From NCBI GenBank assembly GCA_012845835.1, contig JABAKD010000023.1:5624137-5688136 (forward strand): a stretch of 64,000 nt of DNA, read 5' to 3'. Origin of the DNA: Undaria pinnatifida. Its lineage: Eukaryota; Sar; Phaeophyceae; Laminariales; Alariaceae. Below, one piece after another: positions 50,000 through 60,744 of the stretch. The position numbers and the translations under genes are program-made. Below the pieces are notes generated by a model, which had not been told where the DNA came from, made no database searches, and saw only the letters and a program-made list of their open reading frames with translations. How positions within the stretch are numbered: position 1 is the first letter of the stretch; each line of letters starts with the position of its first letter.

Positions 50000-50549
50000 T
50001 CGCCCGCACCACCCTTGCACCTGAATGAAGGCGGACCGTCACAGGCTTCTGGCGAGCTTGTGGGTCACCCGACATCGCCCGACATAGCACATCAAGGTGC
50101 GTGCGAAAAACGATATCGCGCAGCATCTTGGCACATCCCGGCGGGGAGTCATGGTTAACAAAGTTATCGACAGCCTTCTCTAACACGCCCGCACGATCCT
50201 GCATTTCCACCTCGGAAGCCTGGAATATCATGGGTCGTTGAGACGGCAGCGTCAGTGTGACTTCATCGTCCTCGTCGCCTGGCGCGTCGCCACCCGGCAG
50301 GAACGCTGTGACAGCCATCGCCGCTCGCAGCACAGCACCATCGTTGGGCTCCCCCACAGAACGAGCTGTAAGCTCCGTTCCAGCACCATCTTGATGCCCT
50401 TGTGCCTTCAGTACAGAGGCCTTGAGCTGCGCCATGACGTCGATGCCAAGTTGCTCTCTCAGCATCTTCTGCCCGATGATAACCACATCGCCTCCCCCAG
50501 GGAGCACGATAGACGGCATGGTAAAAGACTGGTCCCCATTGTTTTTCAA
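50000..50549 (-). pseudogene. Protease C-terminal part and RT linker of the gypsy remnant
   Basis: The minus-strand frame contains SFTMPSIVLPGGGDVVIIGQ and KMLREQLGIDVMAQL, corresponding to the LPG..DVIIG..wL strand of gypsy retropepsins. It ends RLHSGARVVRAKLPPERNRP, resembling the start of a gypsy RT (V.LK.G..PVR...RR.PPE). The sequence then jumps to the chromodomain. Confidence 0.65.
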
Positions 50550-51132
50550 TCGTTAAGCGGAGCGGACACGATTGCGTCTCAATATCACACTCCTGGCCCA
50601 ACGACGTCACCACACGCGCATGCCCAACAAACGCCTGCGTTAACGCGGTTTGCGTCATCCCCGGCTGTCCCTGCGGGGCCTCTACCAGCTCCTCCGATAT
50701 AGCTGTAATGCCTGAACCAGAATCCATCAGCACCTTAACCCCAGCAGCCACGGAAGCACCGGGAACCGCGAGACGCCCTGAAACATGCTGCGTCAGGGCC
50801 TCCAAGAGCGGTTCTGTCTCCACCGTATCCACGCTCGTATCACCATTTCCACCCGGCTGTAAGACCGAGACACGCGCGTACGAAATGGTACTGGAATCAC
50901 CATGTGACTGCTGCGACGCGGGTGCCGGCAGCTGCACCAGAACGGAGTACAGAATTGGCGCTGCATTCTGTGGCCCAGCGCTCCAGGACACCTGGTGCTG
51001 CACCGTCGCGGTGAGCCCATAATCCACTGGCGCCATCCTTTTCTCCTTTCCCTCCGGCACGCGAATGTGCACGTAGTCGTCGTGATTCTGCCTAGATGGT
51101 TCCGGCGCAGCAGATTCGGTCTCCGTAACCAC
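50550..51132 (-). pseudogene. Aspartic protease of the gypsy remnant
   Basis: The minus-strand frame includes VLMDSGSGITAISEELVE (about 50695-50735). DSGS is the active-site D-[ST]-G-[AS] motif of retropepsins. The next part of the fold continues in another frame from about 50549, so one frameshift lies inside the protease. It would process Gag-Pol. Confidence 0.75.
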
Positions 51133-51150
51133 CGCCTTTGAGGCGGTCTT

Positions 51151-52112
51151 TTACGCACAAGCTCGAGGGGTGGCAAACGTAGGGGCCATCCCGGTTGTTT
51201 TTTTCCGGGTATGGTGAGCGGGACCGCTCGAGGATTGCTGATGCTGTATAGGGGTCTGACCTTGGCTCTGACCATGGACGCCTTTCCCCGCCTTACCCTG
51301 CTGGCTTTGGGGGCAGACCCGCTGCTTGTGACATTGTTTGCCACACCCAAAGCACTCCTTGTCGTGCCGACGGTTCCGCTCTGCTTTCACACCAGCAGCC
51401 TTGAGCCTTGGCACTCTCGCGTGAGTCGTGCCCGTCAGCAGCACTTCCCTGCGGCCTGGTCCCCGCAACAGCCACTGACCTAGCGTCACGCCGCTTTGCT
51501 GGTTGCCGGTGTACGGCATCGTTGGCCTCAATTACGGCTTGATCCCGTTGCTGCTTGTCAATTATGCTGAACAACGCGTCAGGGTCGTGCGTTACGAGAT
51601 CGAAACGCATATTTTTTTCCACCTTGCGGCGGAACTCGAGCGGCTCGATTCCCGCCGCTTTTGCCTCCACCAGCACTTTGCCATGCTTTCGCGTGTTCTG
51701 CCGGCCGTCGGGCCTCACCACCTCCGCTGTCAGCAAGGTATTTCCGCAGGGCGCGTTTTCGCATGTACACCCTGCGATCTACCCGCACGCTCGCATCTGT
51801 CTTCAGCAGACGGCATATCTGGCGGCAAGAATCTTCATGACTCGTCTGCTGCATACCAACGCCAGCAAACCTTTTGAGCCCTTGCATTAGGAATAGCTGG
51901 ACCAAGAGCAACGATTTTTCCCGCCCCGATGGTATTTTTGCGTCTGGTTGTACATTGTTGCGACTCGCTGGCTGATGCTCCCCAGGCAACATGACGCCAG
52001 GGGCAAGCCAGGCAGGGGTGGGCCTGGCCCTGTATTGGGAGCGTTGTAGCAACGCCTTCGTCCCCCTTCGGCCACTGGACATCAAACTTGTCAGGAGGCG
52101 GGCAAGCGTCAA
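51151..52112 (-). pseudogene. Gag and zinc knuckle of the gypsy remnant
   Basis: A CCHC knuckle CFGCGKQCHKQRVC (C-X2-C-X4-H-X4-C, about 51325-51370) marks nucleocapsid. Upstream, Gag-like helical segments are split over two frames: ADS..EVVRPDGRQNTRKHGK, then EFRRKVEKNMRFDLVTHDPD and LFSIIDKQQRDQAVIEANDA (51.5-51.75 kb), with the more N-terminal LKRFAGVGMQQTSHEDSCRQ near 51.86 kb. Packaging function lost through frameshifts. Confidence 0.65.
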
Positions 52113-53795
52113 GATCTCAGTGAGTCAAGGCTGTCTGTCAAGGCGTTGTCATCTGTGTAGGCGGTTGTCTCCAGTCCCCGTCATAAGATGGTCATTATAC
52201 AGAGGAAAACCCCTCTGATGCTTTTACTTTGGTCCCCAGTTTATTTTTCTTTGTTTTTGCCGAGCTGAGGCAATAAAGCTTGACTGTCGCGGCGTTTTCC
52301 TTGACAGCGTCTGTCAGGGGGCGAACTTGCTGACGAGCTTTGTTGACACAACGGGGTTCATAACGTGCCACTCCACTGAACTGGCCACTCCCAATTGGAA
52401 GTACAACAAGCGCAAGGATAGACCGACGATATCCATTGCTTCCAAATGATGGGATCAGCAAACAAACGTTCTTGTCCATGAAGTCCGGTAAGGGTAGTCG
52501 ACGCTTTGCCCTGTTGAGGCCACGTAGAGCGTGCCGGCAAGGATGACTACGATATAATCGATTACCTAGGAAGGACTTGCAACAATCCGGGTTTCAGTAT
52601 GCTGCAGGCGTTTCGAACAGCTCCCTGCGTTGCCGCTGGACTACATCCCCTCCCCCATCCGCCCGGACGGTTTCATATGGAGGATGCTGAAGATCGCCGT
52701 TCATTTTCGAAAGGTTTTGCATGTGAAGTCCCAATAGGATTGAACTTCTATGCACACTGTCACGAGCACGGGGTAGAGGTTTTGATCCATCCAACACATA
52801 CCGGTTGAACAGCCTATTGCGTGATTTTGCCGCTGTGATGTATATTTCTTGCCGTTAAGGCGACGAGTCTGCATGGCACTGCCCATTGCATGATGTCGTG
52901 ATGGTGAGCCCTATGCATGATGTCGCAATTGTGATGCGTCTACATGATATCTGAACGCGTCTGCATGGTATCGTGATGATCATAGGCCTTCGTGGTTTCG
53001 TATGTGGTGACGCGCCTGCATGACACTGCCCATTACATGGTGTCATGGCGGCGATGCGTCAACGTTGTATCGTGTTGGTAATGCGTCTGCCCGCTGCTGC
53101 CCGTTAAATCTAACTCGCCAAGCGCGTTAGTATACCCACAGCGCGGGAATGATCCGCCCGCTATACCGTGTGGGATCCCGCGCTGAAGAACTGTGCCCAC
53201 GTGACCTTGAATGTACAGTACCCTTTTATTGCTGTGTGCCCCGACTGGGCCTCTACTGCGAGCAATGCAACACAAGGACATCATCAGCAGGTGAAGCACC
53301 TTACATCTGCCATGCCCCTTGCCGGCAGCTGTTTATCATGGCCGGGCGCGTAGCGCAATAAATGTATTTCACTAACACAAGGCACCCGTGGTAACAATGG
53401 GCGGGCGGTTAGTGCGAGCAATACAACACAACCACACAACTACCCGATGAAGTCGTGATCAGGCAATTTTGTGCGAGCGACGCAAAGCTGTAACCCTAAC
53501 CCAATTTTTGAGCCCGGCGAATCCTGCATGCAGTATCAATCCGAATGCCACATGATCGGTATCATACTGTCCGCTACGAACAGGAAAAATAGGACATCTG
53601 CTGTGGTGATATTTCAAAGTGTTTTTTGGGGTCAAAGAAATGCCCAGAAGCGTGTCAACGGTGGCTTAAGGTTGGTGTCGTCCACGTTTTTCATCATAAA
53701 CTGAGTTTTTATTTTTATTTTTTCCGCAGCACAGGAGAAAGCTCATGGATGGCTTTCTTTTATCTCGTTTTTTTCTTTAACGTCCCAGCATTTTG
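52113..53795. other. No confident gene
   Basis: 52865-53090 is a degenerate repeat around GCATGATGTCGTGATG..GCGTCTGCATGG. The remainder has only short frames without domains. Confidence 0.4.
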
Positions 53796-53799
53796 TATG

Positions 53800-53862
53800 G
53801 TGACTGGAGCCTGTCCTGTGACCACGGACTTGATTATGCGAGTTAATGTGAGAACAACAACA
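53800..53862 (+). repeat. 60-bp block shared with 36.2 kb
   Basis: Identical to 36228-36290, followed by (CAA)n. Orientation direct. Confidence 0.85.
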
Positions 53863-55010
53863 ACAACAACAATGGTGATTGGTGTTCATCTTGGCTACAC
53901 ACGTCGACAAATATATTTGGTTCTTTCGCCGAAGAAAGTTATCACGGTTTCAACTGTGTGGCCCCAAAACATCGAAATATGGCAAAATAACCGTTTGTGT
54001 CGAAAGCAGATGTTGTCAAGCACTCCAAGGCATGATTGCAGGAAGTAATCACGAATATTTCAAGCCCTGACAGGTTTGCACCGATTTAGAGTAAAATGAT
54101 ACACCCACAATCGATTGTTACGAAGAACAAGTATCTTCAGGGATATGCCGTTAATTTATACTGGTACCATTTCTTCGTACAAAAGGTCGAAATGTCCATA
54201 TTTGAAGTAGACCTCGAAGCTTCGCACGTGTTCTGTGTACCCTTGGCAAAATTTGGAAGATCTAGACGTGTAGTTTTTTTGTTTTTTTTTGCGATAATTT
54301 TTGTGTCTCTTAGGGCTCAAGATCTACCAGGTGAAAGCTACCTGAGAATTGGTTAATGACCAAATATCTGACGTAAGCAAAACAAACAGAAAGCAGCCGT
54401 TCTTCGATTGTTCGGCAAGGGCTCGTAGAACGCGTCCTAATTTCAGCGTCAAACTCCCACTGAATGGCGTGCGTTTGGCCACAATGTGGCACCTTTAACG
54501 TGAACCAGCCTGAACCTGGTTTTGTCTACGATGCGAAGCTAAGGCCACTCGTGTGTCGGGTGTACCACTACACTGTGTTCATGTAAATGATGTATTCGTA
54601 TTCAAACCTGGCTCATCACTCACGGTTGCGAGTCCCTTAAGTCCGTCGTTGGGTCCTCCTCGTAACTCACGCCACGGCAGGGGTGCACCGGGTTTGTCTG
54701 TGGCTCTTCAATCGCCGAGACACATTCCTCAACCAAAAACTAACTTTGAGACGAAAGAAAAGTTCGACCCGATGAGCAATCTCATGGCCTAGGTACGCAA
54801 TGAATACGGTTGCAAAACGAAAATGGTTGTCCAACGATATTGTGTAGTTCCTGAGTTGATGGAGCGCGTCAGTCAGAGACATTTTGGTAACTGTAGTATT
54901 GGTGAAAGTATCAGAATATTCGGTAGGTCATCAAATGAGGAGCTCAACAGGAGCTCAACGGGCCAGAAATGCCTGACCCGAAAGGTTCAAGCCCTATCGT
55001 GGGATGACTC
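53863..55010. other. No confident gene
   Basis: Short frames only. TTTAACGTGAACCAGCCTG at about 54496 recurs near 59093. This is the upstream region of the EsV-1-7 gene. Confidence 0.4.
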
Positions 55011-55151
55011 GTGGGCTACCCTGGCATCACGCGTGTCTCGTTCGCCACGACAGGTGTTCACATCGCAGCCCAGAGTACCTCTGCTGTGCCTACCCCCCAC
55101 CCCCCCCCCCCCCCCCCCCACCCCCCCCCGCCGCTGCCCTAGGCATCTACA

Positions 55152-56759
55152 ATGCACCAGTCCGTGGCGAGCATGGAATTTTGCTCGCATGACCTCTGCC
55201 GCAGGCGGCCAACTTTTAACGTCAGGGGCAGCAGGACCGCGGTCTACTGCAAAGGGCACGCTGAGGATGGTATGGTCAACGTCGTTAGCAAGCTTTGCTG
55301 GCATGATTCCTGCACGAGGCGACCGAGTTTCAATGCCGAGGGCAGCAAGACCGCGGCATACTGCAGGGAGCATGCTGAGAATGGTATGATTAATGTCTTT
55401 GTCAAACTTTGCTCGCATGACTCCTGCAGGACGCTACCGAACTTCAATGTCCGCGGCACCAAGACGGCGGTGTACTGCAGACAGCACGCTAAAGAGGACA
55501 TGGTCAGTGTCGCTGGCAAGCATTGCTCGCATAACTCCTGCACAAGGCGACCGATGTTCAACGTTGAGGGAAGCAAGACCGGGTTGTACTGCAGGAAGCA
55601 TGCCGAGGAAGGCATGGTGGACGTCCTACACAAACGCTGCTCGCATGAGTCCTGCACGAGGCGACCGACGTTCAACGTGGAGGGAAGCAAGACCGCGGTG
55701 TGCTGTAAAGAACACGCTAAGGATGGCATGGTCAATGTCGTTAGCAAGCATTGCTCCTATGACTCGTGTACACGGCGACCGAGTTGCAGTTTCGAAGGCA
55801 GCAGGACGGCAATGTACTGCAGGAAGCATGCCGAGGAAGGCATGGTGGACGTCCTACACAAACGCTGCTCGCATGAGTTCTGCACGAGGCGACCGACGTT
55901 CAACGTGGAGGGAAGCAAGACCGCGGTGTGCTGTAAAGAACACGCTAAGGATGGCATGGTCGATGTCGTTAGCAAGCATTGCTCCTATGACTCGTGTACA
56001 CGGCGACCGAGTTGCAGTTTCGAAGGCAGCAGGACGGCAATGTACTGCAGGAAGCATGCCGAGGAAGGCATGGTGGACGTCTTTAACAAGAGCTGCTCGC
56101 GTAACTCCTGCTCGAGGTTACCGAGTTTCAATGTCAAAGGCAACAAGGTGGCGATGTTCCGCAGGCAGCATGCCGAGGAAGGCATGATCACCGTGTCGAA
56201 CAAACGTTGCTCGCATGACTCCTGCGCGAAGCTACCGTACTTTAATTTTGAGGGCAGCAAGACGGCCGTATACGGCCAGCCGCATGCTGAGGAAGGCATG
56301 GTAAACGTTCGTGACAAGCGTTGCTCACAGGACTCGTGCGCAAATCTGTCGACTGATAATTGTAAGGGCAGCAAGGCGTCGGCGTACTGCAAGCAACATG
56401 CTGAAGAATGCATGGTGAACGTCCGCTTTAAGTCGTGTTCACACGACTCGTGCAGGAAGCAACCGTCGTGGTGCTTATTGGCGGACCATGCAGCCACGGT
56501 ATGCGCCAGTCACAAGAACGACATCTTGGGCGGTAAGGCCATCACCTTTAGAAGACTTTGCGAGGTGGTGGGCTGTGGGAAACGTTCGAGGTGGGGTCTC
56601 GACGGGAAACAGCCAACCCGTTGTCGCGACCACGGTCGCCTTAAGGATGGTTTCGTCCTAACTGTGGGAGCAGCCGGTGGCAAGGGGAGTTCTCCTACCT
56701 CATGTTCCCGTGCCTCACAGGGCCCCACCGATCGCGTAAAAACTGAAATTTTGTTGTGA
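55152..56759 (+). CDS. EsV-1-7 repeat protein, 535 aa, intact
   Basis: Single open frame from ATG at 55152 (MHQSVASMEF, then Cys11) to TGA at 56757-56759. Twelve tandem 38-residue repeats begin at Cys 11, 49, 87, 125, 163, 201, 239, 277, 315, 353, 391 and 429, each C-X4-C-X16-C-X2-H-X12. A consensus unit starts CSHDSCTRRPSFNVEGSKTA. A thirteenth, variant unit near residue 470 has X15. Repeats 9 and 10 lack the third Cys (Arg and Gly). The basic, Gly/Ser-rich tail has no repeats. The family, expanded in brown algae, includes IMM, which acts in early Ectocarpus development. The Cys/His ligands suggest zinc binding; biochemistry is unknown. The start is chosen because the paralogue at 61.8 kb has an ATG at the same place. 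No signal peptide or membrane segment. No intron needed. Confidence 0.93.
   Translation: MHQSVASMEFCSHDLCRRRPTFNVRGSRTAVYCKGHAEDGMVNVVSKLCWHDSCTRRPSFNAEGSKTAAYCREHAENGMINVFVKLCSHDSCRTLPNFNVRGTKTAVYCRQHAKEDMVSVAGKHCSHNSCTRRPMFNVEGSKTGLYCRKHAEEGMVDVLHKRCSHESCTRRPTFNVEGSKTAVCCKEHAKDGMVNVVSKHCSYDSCTRRPSCSFEGSRTAMYCRKHAEEGMVDVLHKRCSHEFCTRRPTFNVEGSKTAVCCKEHAKDGMVDVVSKHCSYDSCTRRPSCSFEGSRTAMYCRKHAEEGMVDVFNKSCSRNSCSRLPSFNVKGNKVAMFRRQHAEEGMITVSNKRCSHDSCAKLPYFNFEGSKTAVYGQPHAEEGMVNVRDKRCSQDSCANLSTDNCKGSKASAYCKQHAEECMVNVRFKSCSHDSCRKQPSWCLLADHAATVCASHKNDILGGKAITFRRLCEVVGCGKRSRWGLDGKQPTRCRDHGRLKDGFVLTVGAAGGKGSSPTSCSRASQGPTDRVKTEILL
55638..56093 (+). repeat. 228-bp internal tandem duplication (repeats 5-6 and 7-8)
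   Basis: Nucleotides encoding repeats 5+6 (55638-55865) are repeated almost exactly as repeats 7+8 (55866-56093). Differences seen include TCC to TTC (Ser to Phe in CSHESC/CSHEFC) and AAT to GAT in the linker. The unit is two repeats, so the array grows by 76 residues in frame. Confidence 0.9.
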
Positions 56760-59250
56760 GTTAGTTTTTCGCGAACCGGACCCTATTGGTGTTGCGGTCC
56801 GGCTAGTCGTTGTTGCACGAGTATTGAAAGGGCTGCACAGTAGACCTTGGCATTCGAGGAAAACCTCCAAGAAACGGTTATTGCCCGTTTCGCCAGAGGG
56901 ATTGCACACGTCGCTCTCTTGTGAGCTGCGACAGCCCCTCTCGGCGGAAGGCGCATCCAAGTCGGCCATAACCAGCGGGAGGTTTCGCTAAAAGGGCTCG
57001 TCGTGCACCTGAATATTCCGTCAGTAGTAAGGTATTACCTATTAAGGATACAGTGGTTATGCTGCGAGGAGGGCGAGCGTCCGCTGTTTGGCTTATTTGG
57101 TCGTCGTCGGCCACGACGGAGATCGTTTTTTTTCTTACGCCTGCGGCGATAGGGCTAGCACCTGTTGAGCACAATATTGCTGGCTCACGGGGCTCCTCGA
57201 GCGAGGATCCGAGGGACGTAATTTGTGTTGCACAGCAGCATTCGTGCTCGTGCTGTGTCTACGTAGGAAATGGAATATTCGTCCGGATGAGCGTATGTTG
57301 TTTCCTGAAACCTTTTTTTTGGGGGCGAAGTTAACAACTCTTGGATTGAGGAGCCTGCCTGTTTTTGGGTTCTGCTTCCGACATACCCAAGGGTCGCATG
57401 CATCTCTCTGCCATGAAAATATGTTTTCGGTGGGCAGCAGGCAACGGATCATTGCTCTGAATCGCAACTTTGTGCTAGCCGTCACGTTGTGTCTGAACCG
57501 TGGCATCCGATGGGGCAGCAACAAAGCGATTCAGGATTGTGTCGCCGGTTCGGCTTTCTGGGTTAAACATGGGGGTAATGGGGAAGAGGTTGGAACCCAA
57601 TGACATTGGAGTAGGGTGCCCTGCTCGAATTGGTTCGATTGAGAGTTGCAGAAGCGCGAGACCGTGCTCTAGCTGTGGCACTTCAACTGTGAATTCGCGT
57701 ATATATGGTAGTCGTATCCACGTGCGTGCGCTCTGTATCGTGATAGCAGCGGGTTTATTGGGTAAGGCCAATCGTCGATTTAGTGGGTGCAATGGACATG
57801 ATACTCATGGATACTCAGTAAGCACACTCCGTGTGACTGGTCTGTAGTTCAGATGTCCGACGGCCCCATAGTAGGATCATGCTTTGCATGTGTGGGTTGG
57901 ATAACTGGGGCGTGGGAAAGAAGAGGAAGATAGGGCCTCGCCAGCCCAAACCTTGCACACCAATATCCCTTCGCAACCCGTGCAGAGGTGCATGCAATTA
58001 CCTGCACCTCAAAGGTCAAGGTTAATAACAGTACATTGGAACAACTTACTTGGATCGTTCACAGCAGTGACGAGGCCGCTGTTGTGTGTGATACACGCAT
58101 TGAGTACTATGGATTTACACTACTGTAGCCGAAGTGCATTCCGTCTGGTCGCTTTTTCGAGGATTTTTGCGCCTTGCCTTTTTGAAGCAATTTCGTCTTC
58201 TCGCTTTTTGAAGGAATTTCGTCTTCTCGCTTTTTGAAGTGATTTGCTGCCCGCCGTTCACTCTACACGACCTGAAACCCGTATTGTTGTTGTTCTAACG
58301 TCAATCTCCGTCTATTAATAGTCGATTATCCCTCCAATAGCGGACGTCACTTAGTTTATCAAGTACAAAACCCCAAATTCTCTCCCCAAATATATTGTCA
58401 AAGAGCGAATATTTGGTATCATAGTGACATCCATGACCAGGGGAAGCGCGTGACATGGCCAACAATAAATTACCGGCCTCGGGTTGTGTCTGTTAATAGG
58501 AGCGAAACTAGTATCTACCATTGGTATGGGACTTCAGTTTTCAACAACATTCAGGCTTTTTCCCAGTGGGGGCGAAAACAAATTTCGCGGCATTTTGCAA
58601 AATCCAAATGGACGTGCTCCAAAGCATGTCTGTAGAAATTTTGGCGCAAAAAAACGAACATCTGGGCTGCCTGCGTTGAACCTTATGCAGAATCTAGCGA
58701 AAAATATGGATCCTACACAAAAACAAAGTCATTTAAGCAAGTAACGTATTTGCTCATGTGTACGCACAAAAGGCCAAATTTCCACGCCGTTTCTGAGAGC
58801 TAGACTTCGAAAATTTGCACACCTGTTTTACATGCCCATCCCGAGGTCTGACCTTCGGTTTATGTTATACTTTTTTTCTTCGCGGAAAAAGAATGGGCTA
58901 AGGTGGTCCACCTGTTTGGGGAAAATCTTGACGGACATAAAACATTCAGGCAAGAAAAAAAAAAAAGAACAGAAAAAGAAGAAGCAGATCGGGTGAGGCC
59001 TGCGCAAGGGCACATAAAAGACGAGTCCAACATTTCACTGTCTGAATCGAAGAAACGGCGTGGACATTTGCGGAGGAATGAATTCGGGGTATTTAACGTG
59101 AACCAGCCTGTAGAATACGTCGACAACTATCCTTAGAGCCTGCCATCGCCCCTTATTGGCCGTGTCCGATACCCGACAAGTTGGCCGTTGGCTGATTTCA
59201 TCCTCCCCCTTGTCTTCGAATGGGGAAGGAGGCACCTCTTACAGAAGTAG
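56760..59250. other. 3' flank of the EsV-1-7 gene and unassigned sequence
   Basis: 56760-57180 belongs to the segmental duplication. Beyond that, 57.2-59.25 kb contains frames up to 129 codons on both strands, none with a known domain. A 28-bp tandem phrase (CAATTTCGTCTTCTCGCTTTTTGAAG-like) occurs at 58185-58245. Confidence 0.4.
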
Positions 59251-59299
59251 CATTTTGTCGGTAAATTGATGGATATAGTTGAAGCCCCTTCAGGTTTTT

Positions 59300-59705
59300 G
59301 TTCCTGTTTTGGCTATTCTTCAGTCGGCTATTTTTTTATAGCAGATTTGAAAGCACTTATTTTTTTAATCGTTTTTTTACCGTGGCTGACAACTTCCGCC
59401 TCAGAGCCCCGACGGCCACTCGCTCCTAGTGGGCCCCCGTACGTGGTACCGCCGCTATCTAAGAAGTCTCGCGGTCTTGTTCGCTTAGCTCGGCGAGCAG
59501 TCCAGGCAAAAGGTCCCAAAGCGTTGGCATCTCTTGCGCAACGCCTAACGTTCCTGTCCCCGACGGCCACGCGCTCGAAGCTGGGGCCCGTACGAGTTAC
59601 CGCCACCATCTGACAAATCTCGCGGTCCTGTTCGCTGAGCTCGGCGAGCAATCCCATAAAAGGTCCCAAAGCGTTGGCACCACTCGCGCAAAGCCTAACG
59701 TCGTT
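59300..59705 (+). repeat. Tandem copies of the 43-kb dispersed family
   Basis: CCCCGACGGCCAC..GCTC..GGGCCCGTACG.G.TACCGCC..ATCT..AA.TCTCGCGGTC.TGTTCGCT.AGCTCGGCGAGCA occurs at about 59408-59500 and again at about 59559-59655, a period of about 150 bp, each followed by AAAGGTCCCAAAGCGTTGGCA. The part from 59308 (GGCTATTCTTCAGTCGGCTAT) aligns with the reverse complement of 43068-43505. Confidence 0.75.
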
Positions 59706-60110
59706 GTACTCAAGACGAACGCGCCCAGTATATTGATGCCGGCCAGTATGTACTGGTGACTTTTGTCTAATCTCAAGTTGAAGAAAATACGGATCGAACC
59801 ATTTATTGACCGCTTGACCGAGTCTCTATTTCAAGTCGAAAACAAATCAACGTCAAGGACACTGGTGACGGCAATCAGCAAACAGGATCAACTTACAGAG
59901 TCCATTACATTATGCGATCGATTTGAGTCATACTCATCATCGATGTCATGGTTATTTAATTATAGTACGCAAATATCCAACTAGCCGTGGCTCATCAACA
60001 GCTATCATAATCAAGTAGGCGGCCCCTTTCAGGAACCATAGTGGATCGTCCCCGAAGGTCCCTCATATAGATAATTCCCTTAAATATGTTGTTCCTTTTT
60101 AGGATACCTG
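59706..60110. other. No confident gene
   Basis: A 73-codon plus-strand frame (59763-59984) without a known domain. Otherwise unassigned. Confidence 0.3.
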
Positions 60111-60179
60111 GTGCCTATGGTATCAATAGGGCCGAACCGACACCATGACGAGAAGCAGCGAAAAAAAGAAAACTTCCTG

Positions 60180-60365
60180 GAAATTTGGGAACCTCGCGCC
60201 AGCGGCGCATCTGGAGGGGAGACCCACAACAGCAACGTTGGCAAGCTCTCTCTCTAGAACACAGATCAGACCTTGCACCTTCAATGGCGTCATCTACATC
60301 CATGCGGCCTTGTCCGGACCAGCGTGGGTCGACCCTGGTGTGTTTTTTGTCTCTAGATCGAGCGT
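60180..60365 (-). repeat. Dispersed repeat, inverted copy of 42.4 kb
   Basis: Reverse complement of 42420-42600. The CCTCGCGCCAGCGG, GACCCACAACAGCAACGTTGGCAAGCTCTC and GGCGTCATCTACATCCATGCGGCCTTGT blocks align in order. Confidence 0.7.
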
Positions 60366-60744
60366 CGATCGTTTTGTGAATGCCGAGATTTTTTTTTTCG
60401 CGTGGAGACAATTTTGTTGTTAAAGCAGCGCCTACTCTCTGTCTCTATGCTTTGTATTGGCTCTGGGCTCTCGGTGTATGTGTGTGGTCTTCATATTTAA
60501 CAGGTATGTGCGCACATGTACGTCACCTGCACACCGAAAACGAACAAATAAAAATGCAAAAGGAGCACGCACAGAGCATCAGAGCAGATGACACCACCCA
60601 TCACAAATGCTCCCAGGGCACTGTTCTTAATGCTACGAGTTCACTTCCAGTATTAATTACTTCACCTCGCGGTACAATTTCGAACCCCCAAAGGCTTGTG
60701 AATACATCAGCTTTGTACAGTATCAGATAGAAGCTGTTCATGAC

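Larger units (their letters stand above)
49750..52112 (-). mobile_element. Ty3/gypsy chromovirus remnant with internal deletion
   Basis: On the minus strand the order is Gag fragments (about 52.1-51.3 kb), zinc knuckle (about 51.4 kb), aspartic protease (about 50.9-50.4 kb), the start of the RT linker (about 50.0 kb), and then directly a chromodomain (49.97-49.75 kb). RT, RNase H and integrase, normally several kilobases between protease and chromodomain, are absent. Several frameshifts. I could not identify LTRs at either side. Confidence 0.8.
55011..57180 (+). repeat. Segmental duplication copy 1 (EsV-1-7 locus)
   Basis: Matches 61690-63600 in gene, 5' flank (GGTGTTCACA.C.CAGCCCAGAGTAC..CCGCCGCTGCCC) and 3' flank (AACCGGACCCTATT..TTGCGGTCCGGC; GAAACGGTT; GCGCATCCAAGTCGGCC; GTCGGCCACGACGGAGA). 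Copy 1 has a long C run (55092-55129) in its 5' flank that copy 2 lacks. Confidence 0.9.

Noticed and set aside
52113..53795. LTR of the gypsy remnant
   Set aside because: I could not find a matching direct repeat on the other side (48.9-49.7 kb), so no LTR is called.
55244..56497. Minus-strand frames up to 170 codons and a 264-codon alternative plus frame over the EsV-1-7 gene
   Set aside because: Periodic sequence opens several frames at once. Only the 55152 frame has the conserved Cys/His spacing.
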